Assembly (NCBI RefSeq): GCF_004349085.1
Contig: NZ_SMFM01000002.1
Span: 496,001 to 560,000, forward strand
DNA: 64,000 nucleotides
Direction of reading: 5' to 3'
DNA from: Flavobacterium caseinilyticum
GTDB lineage: Bacteria > Bacteroidota > Bacteroidia > Flavobacteriales > Flavobacteriaceae
The notes under the pieces are model-generated. The model was given only the letters and a program-made list of their open reading frames with translations, made no database searches and had not been told where the DNA came from. Shown in pieces: positions 51,794-61,999 of the stretch. The translations under genes and the position numbers were made by a program. Each line of letters begins with the position of its first letter. The stretch's first letter is position 1.

Positions 51794-53173
51794 TTAAAAA
51801 CCATATTTACCAGAATGAAAACCAAGATTAATCAAACCTTGTTTTACCTCAGGAGCATTCATAAACAATTGCCACAATAAACCTGTACGATAATTTTCGA
51901 GCATAACCATTTCCGGTCCTTGGTCTATTGCCAGATAGCGTTGTGCTGTCCATTGGTACTGCTGACTGTGAGCATCATAAAATCCCGCCACACCCCAAGT
52001 TTCATTTTTATAATTTTCATATAAATTTCGGATGAATGCTTTCGATTCTACAGGAGTATACACAATCGAACTTATCGCTGCCGTTGGCGAAATAACGCCT
52101 TTGTCATTGCTTGGCATATGTGCATCATATCCTATTGAACCATCGCCATTGCGGGAATACGAAGCCGTCAATCCCCAATAATTAGCACCGTATCCTTTGA
52201 AACCTTTTGGATTGGCAACGGCATATAAATAATTAATTTTAGTATGATTGGAATTCACATCCCAATAATTAGCATATTTATCAGTCAACTGATTTGGATC
52301 TAAACCTAAATAAGAATAGTGAGCCCAAAATAAAGGTCCGCCAAATTCTTCGGCACCATTGTGTTTTAAAATCAATGGGAGGTTGTATTTAGTTTTAGCT
52401 GACACTATGCCACCACTTCTTGCCCAACCTTCATGATACGCCGCCGGAGCAATTGCATGTGTTGGAGAAGCTGCTGCCATAACATAAGTAATCAAACATT
52501 CATTGTAGCCTTCCAAAGGAAAATTCATTTCCCAATTGTAATTAGGAGACCAATGCCAGAATAATTTATTCTGGTTATTTGTGTACCATTGCCAGTCCAC
52601 TCCTTTCCATAACACATCGAATTTTTGAGCTACTGCTTTCTCTTCTGTTGTTCCGTTTTTAAAGTATTCTCTAACGGTTATCATTCCTGCCACTAAAAAA
52701 GAAGTTTCCACTAAATCTCCACCGTTATCTTTTGTACCAAAAGGGATTACGCGGCCTGTAGTTCCGTTTATCCAATGAGGCCACGCACCATGAAAACGCT
52801 CCGCAGTACTCAAAAAATTAGCGATTTTGTTTAGACGTTCTGCGCCTTGTGTTTTTGTAATGTAACCACGAGACATCGCCGAAACGATCGCCATTAAACC
52901 AAAACCAGAACCACCTGTAGTGACAATATTTTGGTCAAAAGTGGGATCCTGAGGGATATAACGTTCTCTTGCCATTCCGGAATTTGACTCGGCATACTCC
53001 CAAAAATAAGCAAACGTTTGTTTTTGCACTACCTCTAATAATTCCTCGTCCGTTAGTTTAACAGCCGGAGGAACAACAACAGGAGTAGTTACTGAAGGAC
53101 CCTTATCTGTGCTTCCGGAGGAGTCACATCCAAGAAATGTAAGGAGCATAAATAAAGCTGAAAATTTAATCAT
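51794..53173 (-). CDS. Glycoamylase-fold lipoprotein (PF10091-like, GH144-like endo-beta-1,2-glucanase)
   Basis: 459 residues. Lipobox FLGCDSSG near residue 16, a Pro/Val-rich linker, then an (alpha/alpha)6 toroid seen in KQTFAYFWEYAESNSGMARER, GGSGFGLMAIVSAMSRGYI, GDLVETSFLVAGMI, a WHWSPNYNWEMNFPLEGYNE loop, and PVESKAFIRNLYENY. This is the glycoamylase domain; the characterised branch in Bacteroidota, GH144, cuts beta-1,2-glucan. Family is sure, substrate is an inference. Second gene after SusD in the PUL, probably surface-exposed endo-acting enzyme. Confidence 0.8.
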   Translation of the reverse strand: MIKFSALFMLLTFLGCDSSGSTDKGPSVTTPVVVPPAVKLTDEELLEVVQKQTFAYFWEYAESNSGMARERYIPQDPTFDQNIVTTGGSGFGLMAIVSAMSRGYITKTQGAERLNKIANFLSTAERFHGAWPHWINGTTGRVIPFGTKDNGGDLVETSFLVAGMITVREYFKNGTTEEKAVAQKFDVLWKGVDWQWYTNNQNKLFWHWSPNYNWEMNFPLEGYNECLITYVMAAASPTHAIAPAAYHEGWARSGGIVSAKTKYNLPLILKHNGAEEFGGPLFWAHYSYLGLDPNQLTDKYANYWDVNSNHTKINYLYAVANPKGFKGYGANYWGLTASYSRNGDGSIGYDAHMPSNDKGVISPTAAISSIVYTPVESKAFIRNLYENYKNETWGVAGFYDAHSQQYQWTAQRYLAIDQGPEMVMLENYRTGLLWQLFMNAPEVKQGLINLGFHSGKYGF

Positions 53174-53259
53174 TTTTAGATTTTTTATGTGGTTTTCCTC
53201 GCCTCTGTCTCTTCCCCAATTACATCAGGAAAGAGAAAAGGTTTGGGATTTATTTTAAA

Positions 53260-54729
53260 TTAATATCCTGGATTTTGCGTGGATTTTCCGTTTGACTGCG
53301 TTATAAATTTTTGAGGAATAGGAAACAATTCATGTTTTCCTTCCACAAAAGTTTTTCCATCCGCCGCCATAACCGATTTTGCCTGACCCGTTCTCACGAT
53401 ATCAAACCATCTGTCATGTTCAAAAGCCAATTCATGTCTTCTTTCAGCTCTAATTGCCGCTCTCAGTGCAACTTGTCCTGTAGCAGTTGTATTTGCTAAT
53501 CCAGCTCTGTTTCTAACTTTGTTCAAAGGCCCCGTTACATCACCTGTTCCGCTTTCATTTGCAGCTTCAGCTTGCATTAGTAGCACTTCGGCATAACGCA
53601 ACACACGAATGTTTTTTGTAGTTTCCCAATCGCCGTTGAACGTTTCCTTGGTATTACTTACATACGCTTTTTCATTATATCTAGGATTAGCAACCAGCGG
53701 AGAAACTACTCTTCCATCCCACATGGTCTCTCCTGCGAAAATAATCGTAGCATCTTTTCTAACATCACCAGCTTCATACGAATTGGTTAAGCTTTCTGTT
53801 GGTGTATTGAAACCCCAACCCCAACCACTTGTTCCTCTGGCTCCCTGAGAAACCATATAACCTTCAATTCCTTGAGAAGGATTTCCGCCGTAACCGCGGA
53901 TTTCAAAGATAGATTCAACGCTATCTTCTCCAATTTCTCTCCAAATTGTAGCATAATCATTCACTAAATTATATCCTGTAACAGCAGCACTTTGATCTTT
54001 TACACCTTGCCAATTACGCTGATATAAATACACTTTGGCCAATAAAGCATGAGCAGCACCTTTAGTAGCTCTACCTAAATCAGAACTTGCATACCCTGAT
54101 TTTTCAGGAAGTGCTCCGATAGCTGCTAATAAATCAGTTTCGATGAATTTATACACATCCTCTTTCGATTTACGTATCAATGTCATATCCGTATCTTCAA
54201 CAGAAGATGGTACTGGAACGCGATCCACAATTGGAACTCCACCATAACATCTTACCAAATTAAAATACATTAAAGCACGTAGAAATTTAGCTTCACCTGT
54301 TAACCTTGATACAACAGCAGCATCAGCTTTGTCTAATTTTGGAAGGTAGTTCAGCGCAATATTAGCCTTACTAATTCCTTGATAATTTGTTTCAAAAACT
54401 TGTTCAACGGATAATGAAGTTGCATCCATAGTAAGTGCGTCAAGCTTGTCTTTATCTGCGCCTGTATCACCGGGATCTGAACCTTTATCAGCATCATCTG
54501 AGGTCATACTTGTTAATCCGTTCCATGCAAAAGAACTTGCGTTAAAACTCAACGCATTACTGTAAATAGCGGTTACAAAGCTTTTTGCACCATCATTGTT
54601 ATTATAAATTGATAATAAATCTGCTTCGGCTATATTTTCTGTTGGAGCCACTTCTATAAAATCGTTAGAACAATTAGTAGAAAGTAGCGCAACCGCCGCT
54701 AATGTCATGGGTATTAATATTTTTTTCAT
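53260..54729 (-). CDS. SusD/RagB family outer membrane glycan-binding lipoprotein
   Basis: 489 residues. Lipobox LLSTNCSND, then TPR-like helices of the SusD fold (SIYNNNDGAKSFVTAIYSNAL, FLRALMYFNLVRCYGGVPIVDRVPVPS, LRAAIRAERRHELAFEHDRWFDIVRTG), the last being the signature RxERRxELAFEGxRxFDLxR. It binds the glycan at the surface and forms the lid of the SusC channel encoded just upstream (4-base gap). Confidence 0.97.
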   Translation of the reverse strand: MKKILIPMTLAAVALLSTNCSNDFIEVAPTENIAEADLLSIYNNNDGAKSFVTAIYSNALSFNASSFAWNGLTSMTSDDADKGSDPGDTGADKDKLDALTMDATSLSVEQVFETNYQGISKANIALNYLPKLDKADAAVVSRLTGEAKFLRALMYFNLVRCYGGVPIVDRVPVPSSVEDTDMTLIRKSKEDVYKFIETDLLAAIGALPEKSGYASSDLGRATKGAAHALLAKVYLYQRNWQGVKDQSAAVTGYNLVNDYATIWREIGEDSVESIFEIRGYGGNPSQGIEGYMVSQGARGTSGWGWGFNTPTESLTNSYEAGDVRKDATIIFAGETMWDGRVVSPLVANPRYNEKAYVSNTKETFNGDWETTKNIRVLRYAEVLLMQAEAANESGTGDVTGPLNKVRNRAGLANTTATGQVALRAAIRAERRHELAFEHDRWFDIVRTGQAKSVMAADGKTFVEGKHELFPIPQKFITQSNGKSTQNPGY

Positions 54730-54733
54730 CTTG

Positions 54734-57715
54734 TTAAAATTTTACGTTAGCACCAATTAAAAATGAACTTAAAGTAGGATAAGCATCAAGCTCTATTCCT
54801 TGTAGTCCCATTGGATCTCCATCATTATTCAATTCAGGAGAATATCCAGTGAATTTTTGAGATATGAATGGGTTGATTGCACTTGCATATATGCGAATTG
54901 CAGAAATTGAAGTTGTAATTTTAGGCAATGTGTATCCTAAAGTAATGTTATTTACTCTAAGAAAAGCACCAGATTCTAAATAGTAATCTGAAGATAATGG
55001 CACTGAATTAAACGGTGCTGGATTTCCTGCATTCGTATTTGCTGATGTCCAAAAATCAGTAGCAATACTTGCTTCTATATTTTCATTACCAAAACGTTGT
55101 GCTTTTTTACCATTGTAGACTTTGTTTCCGCCAACGCCATAAGCATCAACTGAAAAATCGAAGTTTTTGTATTCGAAACCTACATTCATACCATAATAAT
55201 AAGTTGGCAAAGAAGATCCAAAGAATTTTCTGTCTGTTTCAACCGGATTCGAAGTTATTCCACCATCTTTATCAAAATAAGTAAAATTCCCATTCGCATC
55301 GTAACCAGCTACTTCAAATAAATAAAAACTTCCCAACGGCTGTCCTACTTCTAATCGTTTTGTGAACTGTCCGTTGTTGATGCTACCACCATTTTGTCTA
55401 ATCGCCAAAGGATTAAAAACATTTGATACTTCATTTCTATTATTCGAATAATTCGCACCAATCCAATATTTTAAATCATCATTGATGTTGTCATCCCAAC
55501 GCAAAGCAACTTCGAATCCAGTATTTGATATTTCCCCTGCATGAGCTGGAGTTGCCCCTGTACCCACAGTAAGTGGAGGAGTAACATTAAGAACAACATT
55601 AGAGGTGTTTTTATCATACCAGTCAAAAGATCCAGATAATTTATTTTCTAACGCTCTAAAGTCTAAACCAACAGAAGTTTCCTCCGTGACTTCCCAACCT
55701 AAAGTAGGGTCAATAAATGATCCGATAGTAGTTCCTGAATAAAGAGATCCACCAAAATCATATCCTAAACCCGCACCAGAACTAAATGTTTGTTGGTTAA
55801 TAGGAACATTTTGATTTCCTAATCTTCCCCAGCCACCGCGTAGTTTTAAGAAATTGATTGTCTCGTTTTCAGCTAAGAAGTCTTCTTTTGAAAGAATCCA
55901 ACCTAAACCAAAGGACGGGAAATTACCCCATTTATTATCTGCACCAAATTGTGAAGAACCATCTCTACGAATTGTACCCGTAAAAAGGTATTTTTCCATT
56001 AAAGTATATTGGAATCTCGCAAAGTAACCAATTAAATTTCTTTGGTTTCCAATAGAATGTCTTGTTACAAGGTTATTTGAGGGCGCAGTTGACTGATTCA
56101 AACTCCAGTAATTTGAGTTTTCAGGTACATTTCTTCCTCTTACTTCTAATTCTTCGCGGCTTCCAAATTCCTGAGCTGACATCCCTAAGGTTAGTTCAAC
56201 ATCATGAATCTCGGCAAACGTTTTATTATAAGTCAAGAAATTATCAAAATTCCAGTTGAAGTAATCACTTCTTCCCGTAACTAATTCATTTATTGGGTCA
56301 GCGGCGGAATAATTAGCTACTTCTCTTGATGGATCTGCTGCCAACCATAATTCGCGTGAAGGTGTGTAAGAAAACCTTTTGAATGTATTGTATTCCACTC
56401 CAACTCTCGATGTAAATTTCAATTCATCAAAAATTTTGTATTCAAGTGCAAGACTTCCCTGAAGCAAAAGATTATTTTGTTCTTCTGTAAAATAATTTAA
56501 ATCAGCTACTGGATTACCAACATTATTAAACAATTGTCCTGTTGTAGATGCTTGTCCATCAGCGCCAATAATTGGTCTTCCCCAACGTCCGTTATCATAC
56601 AATACCGGCACTAAAGGTGACTGCTTGTATGCAGAAGTAAAAGCTGACAAAGGTTTTGGTGTAGACTTTGAGATCGAACCACTAAAGGTTTGCATAATTT
56701 TTAATTTATCAGAAAGCTTGTAATCATTATTATTTCTGAAAGTAAAACGGTTGAAATCCAATCCGTCTAATACTCCTTTTTCGTCGTAATAATTCAAACT
56801 GAATAAATAATTGACTTTTTCAGAAGCTCCGGAAAGTGATAAGTTATTAGAGGAATACATCCCTAATCTTGTAATTTCATCAAACCAGTTAGTATTGTAA
56901 CGTTGATCAGTTGAAAATCTCGTGTTTTGTTCTGCAACATCAGAATAATACGCAAAACGATTAGAACCAGCCATTTTAACTGTTCTTAACGGCGTACGAA
57001 CGCCATAAAAACCATCGTACTCCACTGTAGCTTTATCTCCCTTACCTTTTTTAGTGGTAATAATAACAACTCCGTTAGCCGCCTGATTTCCATAAATTGC
57101 TAATGATGACGCATCTTTTAGTATATCAAAAGAGGCAATATCATTTGAATTTAAGTTGTTGATATTTTTTGTAGGAATCCCATCCACTACATACAAAGGC
57201 GTTCTGTCAGCACCGTAAGTACCTATACCTCTAATGATTAATGACGGTGAACTTCCAGGAACATCAGTACCAATAACCTGAACACCAGCTGCTTTTCCTT
57301 GAATCGCTTGTGTGGCATTCAAAACCTTGGTTTTAGTGATATCCGTAGAGGAAAGTTGTGAAATCGCACCAGTATTATCTGATTTTTTTCTTGAGCCGTA
57401 CCCAATAACAACAACCTCTCTCAACTCAGTATCTTGCGATTCATTTAACGTTATGCTCATTGTGCCGGCAGTTGCAGTTACAGACATTGCATCAAAACCG
57501 ACCATACTTATTTTTAGTATCTCGCCCACTTTGGCATTGATATTAAAATTACCATCGAAATCTGTATCAGCTGAGGTATTAGATTCAGTTGCAATCACAC
57601 TTGCTCCGGGAATACCCATTCCTCCTTTATCTAATACTTTTCCCTGGATTACTTGACCAGACATATATGCTGGAAGCAGCATAAGTGCTAAAAAGCTAAA
57701 AATAATATTTCTCAT
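54734..57715 (-). CDS. SusC/RagA family TonB-linked outer membrane transporter
   Basis: 993 residues. Signal peptide MRNIIFSFLALMLLPAYMSGQ, a carboxypeptidase-like regulatory domain (GKVLDKGGMGIPGASVIATES ... DGNF), the SusC motif DTELREVVVIGYGSRKKS, a plug domain with IRGIGTYGADRTPLYVVDGIP, and a 22-strand barrel. It imports oligosaccharides using TonB energy together with the SusD lipoprotein. It is the first gene of the PUL's main operon, 241 bases from the regulator. Confidence 0.97.
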   Translation of the reverse strand: MRNIIFSFLALMLLPAYMSGQVIQGKVLDKGGMGIPGASVIATESNTSADTDFDGNFNINAKVGEILKISMVGFDAMSVTATAGTMSITLNESQDTELREVVVIGYGSRKKSDNTGAISQLSSTDITKTKVLNATQAIQGKAAGVQVIGTDVPGSSPSLIIRGIGTYGADRTPLYVVDGIPTKNINNLNSNDIASFDILKDASSLAIYGNQAANGVVIITTKKGKGDKATVEYDGFYGVRTPLRTVKMAGSNRFAYYSDVAEQNTRFSTDQRYNTNWFDEITRLGMYSSNNLSLSGASEKVNYLFSLNYYDEKGVLDGLDFNRFTFRNNNDYKLSDKLKIMQTFSGSISKSTPKPLSAFTSAYKQSPLVPVLYDNGRWGRPIIGADGQASTTGQLFNNVGNPVADLNYFTEEQNNLLLQGSLALEYKIFDELKFTSRVGVEYNTFKRFSYTPSRELWLAADPSREVANYSAADPINELVTGRSDYFNWNFDNFLTYNKTFAEIHDVELTLGMSAQEFGSREELEVRGRNVPENSNYWSLNQSTAPSNNLVTRHSIGNQRNLIGYFARFQYTLMEKYLFTGTIRRDGSSQFGADNKWGNFPSFGLGWILSKEDFLAENETINFLKLRGGWGRLGNQNVPINQQTFSSGAGLGYDFGGSLYSGTTIGSFIDPTLGWEVTEETSVGLDFRALENKLSGSFDWYDKNTSNVVLNVTPPLTVGTGATPAHAGEISNTGFEVALRWDDNINDDLKYWIGANYSNNRNEVSNVFNPLAIRQNGGSINNGQFTKRLEVGQPLGSFYLFEVAGYDANGNFTYFDKDGGITSNPVETDRKFFGSSLPTYYYGMNVGFEYKNFDFSVDAYGVGGNKVYNGKKAQRFGNENIEASIATDFWTSANTNAGNPAPFNSVPLSSDYYLESGAFLRVNNITLGYTLPKITTSISAIRIYASAINPFISQKFTGYSPELNNDGDPMGLQGIELDAYPTLSSFLIGANVKF

Positions 57716-57956
57716 ATGTTAATAATTTGTTTAAGTTATTACAGCCAAAGTAAATAATTACAACGTTATAGTAAGCAAAACGAAAATACTACATGAATAC
57801 ATCAAAACGCAAAAGCATTTCAATAAATCAGCGTTTAATAGTAGTTAAGAAAGGTTTGAGCAGCTTCGGCTGCAGGTGTATGATGTAGTAATGATGTACT
57901 CTAATTTCGCAATAAAAATGGTGTTTCACTAAATTATCCCTAAATATAATTCCTTT
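57716..57956. other. Regulatory region between SusC and the PUL regulator
   Basis: 241 bases. A GCAGC-TTCG-GCTGC hairpin (57860-57873) may end the regulator mRNA. On the minus strand, near 57740, a TTTACTTTGG element lies about 25 bases before SusC, a near match to a TAnnTTTG box with shorter spacing. No direct repeat for the regulator was found. Confidence 0.35.
57860..57873. terminator. Compact UUCG-type hairpin, possible terminator of the PUL regulator
   Basis: A 5-bp GC stem with a TTCG loop on the plus strand (CGAA on the minus). It lies about 85 bases past the regulator stop; the T-run is poor. Confidence 0.35.
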
Positions 57957-60722
57957 TTATAAGGTTAATAAAAATTTAGAAAGGTTTTCCTCTTGATTTA
58001 AGTTCAGCTTTTTACGTAAACGATAACGATGTAGTTCAACTCCACGAAAAGAAATATTCATCAATGGAGCAATTTCTTTTGAAGAAAGATTCATTTTTAA
58101 GTAAATGCAGAGTTTGATATCTTTTGAAGTAAGGTTGGGAAATTTTTTAGATAGCTTAATAATAAACTCATTGTGAATTTGATTCAAATTTGTCTCGAAT
58201 GTTTCCCATTCATGCTTGTTAACCGCATTAATTTTTATCGCTTTTTTTATCTCACTCTTTAATTTGTTGAAATCCATTTCTGAATCTAAAATTCCCTGAA
58301 TATTATCTATCATTTCGCTTTGCTTTGCAATTGAAAGAGATTTACCAGCAACTTCAGATGATTTTGTTTGCAGTTCAAGTTCAAGAATGTGCTTTTCATA
58401 TTCTTGAATATTCAGTTCATTTTCTGCTTTCAGTTCCATTTCCAGTATTTCCTTCTGATGTTTTAATTCCTCGTCCCGTAATTCAAGTTTCTGAACATAT
58501 TGCATTTTATTCCATTTATAATACAAATATAATATGACACCTATAAGAACAAGATATAACAAAATCATCCAGAACGAGATGTACCATGGTTTCGCCACGT
58601 TGAATTCGAAATTGGAAACTTGATTATAATTTAATCCGTCGTGTTTATAAATAATGACATTATGCTGACCGCTGCTCAGGTTATTTAAAATAATTAATCC
58701 CTGTTTTATCGGAATAAAAGCGCTTCCATTGTTTATTTTATAGAATAAGTTAGGTTTTGCAGCACCAAATTTTCCTGAAATGACATTTATTTTTATTTCA
58801 GAATTGTAGTTAATTTTCGATTTGTTTTCAACCAGCCGATCCGCATTAAAAGCTTCTACTTTGACAGTAGTATTTTGCGTACCACCATATTTTAATTGAA
58901 GAGAAATAAAACCATCATCCAAATTCAACAAATAGTTGTCCTTGTCTTTGAAAATTTTCAAATTATCATTAATTATCTTCCCTTTATAGTATTTTTCCTG
59001 AATTACATTCCATACAAATTTATTTTCATTTGCAAAAATATGATATAAAAACCCTTCTTTTAAAACTAGGAAATGATTGTCATCAATAGCTGCAATATCT
59101 GAAACAAACTTAAAATTGGAATTAAAAAATTCATTTTCTTCTAAGTTATTGCTGATCGCATTATAATTAAACCAGGAATTGTTTATCAAGAAAAGAATCT
59201 CATTCCGGAATTCAAATATTTTTACTCCAAAATCATTAGCAATTTTACCGCGCTGAGTAATGTTTTCAACTTCCGTATTTTCATCAGAATCATTGTATTT
59301 GATGCGATATAATCCACGATAATTATCTGCAGCCCAAATTTCGTTTTTTCTGTTTTGTGCCACGTATTTTATAGGTTTCAAAAGTCCTTGCACCAACCTA
59401 TTTTGATTTAAATTATTGACATCATTATAAATGATAACGCCGCTGTAGGTAGCTTGCAAATAGGAGTTATTAATGTTACTTTTCGCTAAATTCCAACCTC
59501 CGTTAATGTTGTTTAACTTAGAAAAAATTCCTTTCTCATAAAGAAAAGTACCTTCATTATGACCTATAATAAACTTATTGTTTACCTTACTGATGTTCCA
59601 TGCCTGACCCTCGGTATCAGGAATCATAGAAAATTGATTGCCCTCAAATGTAAAGACACCATGATTGGAAGCCATTAAATAACCTTTCTCTGTCGCTGCT
59701 ACGGAATATACAGAACCTAAAACTCCCGAATTATCATAGAAGATCGATAATGGCGAATTGACCTCAACATGTGCAATTCCGTTATCGAGTCCCAACCACA
59801 AATCATTTTCTTTATCTACACCCAGACTCAAAATTGAATTGTTCATCAGTACATTACTTCTGTTAATGTTTTTAAAGGAACTGGAATTCATATCAAAAAT
59901 ATAAATACCCTTATTCGCAGTACCAATTACTAACTGATTGTTTTTTATAAATTTAGCCACATTAATATTGGCCATTTTTACAAGTTCATTTAATGGGTTT
60001 TTCCACGGACTCAGGATTCCATTTTCGTCGATGTAAATTCCATTTTTTTTAGTAAAAATATAAGTTTTATTTTGATACTTTTCAATGGCATGAATAACAT
60101 TATTTTCTAAAACGTTCCAACCTTTTACTTTTTCAATTTTGGAATTATTCATTTTATAAATCCCTTTTTCTACAGAAGCAATTAATAGCTCATTGCCGAC
60201 AACAAAACAGTATGAAATAAGAAATGGAAGCTTCGTTTTTTTAATTTTATTGTTTTCTAAAACAAAAATTTCATTGAATGACTGAAAGTGAATTTTATTA
60301 TTGAACTTGAAAATCTTCCAAATTTCCTCGTTTTCCTTTTCATCAAAAACATTTTTCCCTTTTGAAATGGAAGTGTAGTGCATCTTCCCCGCCTTTCTAA
60401 ACCAATATCCAAATTCCTTGTACGAACCGGAATAAATCTTGTCACCATCGACCATAATAGAACGGATAATCGTTTTATTTGGCAACATGTTTTTTTCCCA
60501 TTTTACTCCATCGTAACGCAATAAGTAATGATTATTGGCAAAATACATCGCTTCATCACTTCCCTGCGCAACATTCCAAACTTGGTTGTCACCCTGATAA
60601 TTTGATTTATTGTAGTTTTCAACAAAAGGAAGCAACTCTTGCGCATTCAGTTGAGATGAAATAATAATGAGAAGGAGGATAATTGTAATTCTTACTTTCA
60701 AAATGCGGTGTTTTATCTTCAA
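57957..60722 (-). CDS. Membrane-spanning PUL regulator: propeller sensor + Y_Y_Y + LuxR-type HTH
   Basis: 921 residues. Signal peptide near residues 8-28 (ITIILLLIIISSQLNAQ), two-component-regulator propeller repeats (about 30-600) that form the periplasmic sensor, a Y_Y_Y-type beta domain (about 630-710), one membrane helix at 711-737, a coiled coil (740-800) and a C-terminal LuxR-type helix-turn-helix (861-921) with LTSKDIKLCIYLKMNLSSKEIAPLMNISFRGVELHRYRLRKKL. There is no kinase or receiver domain, so it seems to signal directly from the periplasm to DNA. As in other Bacteroidota, such genes lie beside the SusC operon they control. Terminated by the hairpin at 60756 on its upstream side from ackA. 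Confidence 0.9.
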   Translation of the reverse strand: MKIKHRILKVRITIILLLIIISSQLNAQELLPFVENYNKSNYQGDNQVWNVAQGSDEAMYFANNHYLLRYDGVKWEKNMLPNKTIIRSIMVDGDKIYSGSYKEFGYWFRKAGKMHYTSISKGKNVFDEKENEEIWKIFKFNNKIHFQSFNEIFVLENNKIKKTKLPFLISYCFVVGNELLIASVEKGIYKMNNSKIEKVKGWNVLENNVIHAIEKYQNKTYIFTKKNGIYIDENGILSPWKNPLNELVKMANINVAKFIKNNQLVIGTANKGIYIFDMNSSSFKNINRSNVLMNNSILSLGVDKENDLWLGLDNGIAHVEVNSPLSIFYDNSGVLGSVYSVAATEKGYLMASNHGVFTFEGNQFSMIPDTEGQAWNISKVNNKFIIGHNEGTFLYEKGIFSKLNNINGGWNLAKSNINNSYLQATYSGVIIYNDVNNLNQNRLVQGLLKPIKYVAQNRKNEIWAADNYRGLYRIKYNDSDENTEVENITQRGKIANDFGVKIFEFRNEILFLINNSWFNYNAISNNLEENEFFNSNFKFVSDIAAIDDNHFLVLKEGFLYHIFANENKFVWNVIQEKYYKGKIINDNLKIFKDKDNYLLNLDDGFISLQLKYGGTQNTTVKVEAFNADRLVENKSKINYNSEIKINVISGKFGAAKPNLFYKINNGSAFIPIKQGLIILNNLSSGQHNVIIYKHDGLNYNQVSNFEFNVAKPWYISFWMILLYLVLIGVILYLYYKWNKMQYVQKLELRDEELKHQKEILEMELKAENELNIQEYEKHILELELQTKSSEVAGKSLSIAKQSEMIDNIQGILDSEMDFNKLKSEIKKAIKINAVNKHEWETFETNLNQIHNEFIIKLSKKFPNLTSKDIKLCIYLKMNLSSKEIAPLMNISFRGVELHRYRLRKKLNLNQEENLSKFLLTL

Positions 60723-60755
60723 ATATAAACAGATTTCTTAAATAAAGGGAATAAA

Positions 60756-60781
60756 AAAAGCTTCCTGTTAAAGAAGCTTTT
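60756..60781 (-). terminator. Terminator after ackA
   Basis: Stem AAAGCTTC/GAAGCTTT with a T-run on the minus strand. Ends the pta-ackA transcript just before the PUL regulator. Confidence 0.8.
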
Positions 60782-60798
60782 AAAATTTGGCTATCGCT

Positions 60799-61998
60799 CT
60801 AATTAAGCAGTAATTCATAAACCTGATTGGCTATTTCAATTTCTTCATTGGTTGGAATAACTAATATTTTAGTTTTTGAATCAGCCGTGTTGATTTCTCG
60901 TATTTCTTTCGAACGAATTTCATTTTTCGATGCATCCAATTTTATTCCGAAATAATCCATATCGGCACACACCAGTTTTCGAATATAGGAAGAATTTTCT
61001 CCAATCCCAGCCGTGAAAACAATGGCATCTAATCCGTTTAAAACTGCAGAATAAGAACCAATATATTTCTTAATTCGGTAAGCATTCATTGCCAAAGCCA
61101 ATTGACAATCAGCATTGCCATTCTCCGCATTGGCTTCAATATCTCTTAAATCACTGTAACCGGTAAGTCCCAGCATTCCGCTTTGTTTTTGCAACATTGT
61201 GTTTACAGCTTCAAGCGAATAACCTAACGAGTTGACCAGATAAAAAATCACGGATTGATCTATATCTCCGCTTCGGGTTCCCATAATCAATCCGTTCATT
61301 GGACCAAAACCCAGCGTATGATCGATACTTTTACCATCTTTTATCGCAGTCATACTGCAGCCGTTTCCTAAATGTATTGTAATAATTTTTGAACCGTTAT
61401 TTAAAGAATTTTGCTTCAAGTAATGAATCGCATTTTCCGAAACATATTTGTGGCTTGTTCCGTGAAAACCATATACGCGAATTTTATTTTCCGTTAAAAG
61501 ATAATTTGGAATCGCATATTTGTGTGCCACAACGGGTATCGTTTGATGAAAAGCCGTATCAAAAACAGCCACTTGTTGTGCCGAACTAAAAATTTCTTCG
61601 GCAACGTTTATTCCTTCTAAATTCGCTGGATTATGCAAAGGCGCTAATTCAAACAGCTGCCTGATTTTGTCTTTTACTTCACTCGTAATGATTACCGTAT
61701 TAGAAAAAGAGCTTCCGCCATGCACCACTCGATGCCCAACAGCTTCTACTTCTTCGGTACTTGTGATCACCCCCAATTTTTTATCCATCAATAAAGCAGC
61801 GATTTTTTCCAAACCAATTTTATGATTCGCTATAGGCAACGTTTCTTCTAATTTAGTCGTATCCGTCACGTATGTAAAGTTTGAAGTTTCAAGTCCTATT
61901 CTATCAATCATCCCTGAACAAATAACTTCATTTGCCGGCATATTAATTAATTGATATTTTATGGAGGAACTTCCTGAGTTTATAATTACTATTTTCAT
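60799..61998 (-). CDS. ackA: Acetate kinase
   Basis: 399 residues, full length. Converts acetyl phosphate and ADP into acetate and ATP. Family motifs: VIINSGSSSIKYQLI near the start, VGHRVVHGG, VFDTAFHQTIP, YGFHGTSHKYV, IHLGNGCSMTAI, MGTRSGDIDQS and FTAGIGENSSYIR. It starts 1 base after pta ends, so the two form an operon for substrate-level phosphorylation from acetyl-CoA. Confidence 0.98.
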   Translation of the reverse strand: MKIVIINSGSSSIKYQLINMPANEVICSGMIDRIGLETSNFTYVTDTTKLEETLPIANHKIGLEKIAALLMDKKLGVITSTEEVEAVGHRVVHGGSSFSNTVIITSEVKDKIRQLFELAPLHNPANLEGINVAEEIFSSAQQVAVFDTAFHQTIPVVAHKYAIPNYLLTENKIRVYGFHGTSHKYVSENAIHYLKQNSLNNGSKIITIHLGNGCSMTAIKDGKSIDHTLGFGPMNGLIMGTRSGDIDQSVIFYLVNSLGYSLEAVNTMLQKQSGMLGLTGYSDLRDIEANAENGNADCQLALAMNAYRIKKYIGSYSAVLNGLDAIVFTAGIGENSSYIRKLVCADMDYFGIKLDASKNEIRSKEIREINTADSKTKILVIPTNEEIEIANQVYELLLN

Positions 61999-61999
61999 T

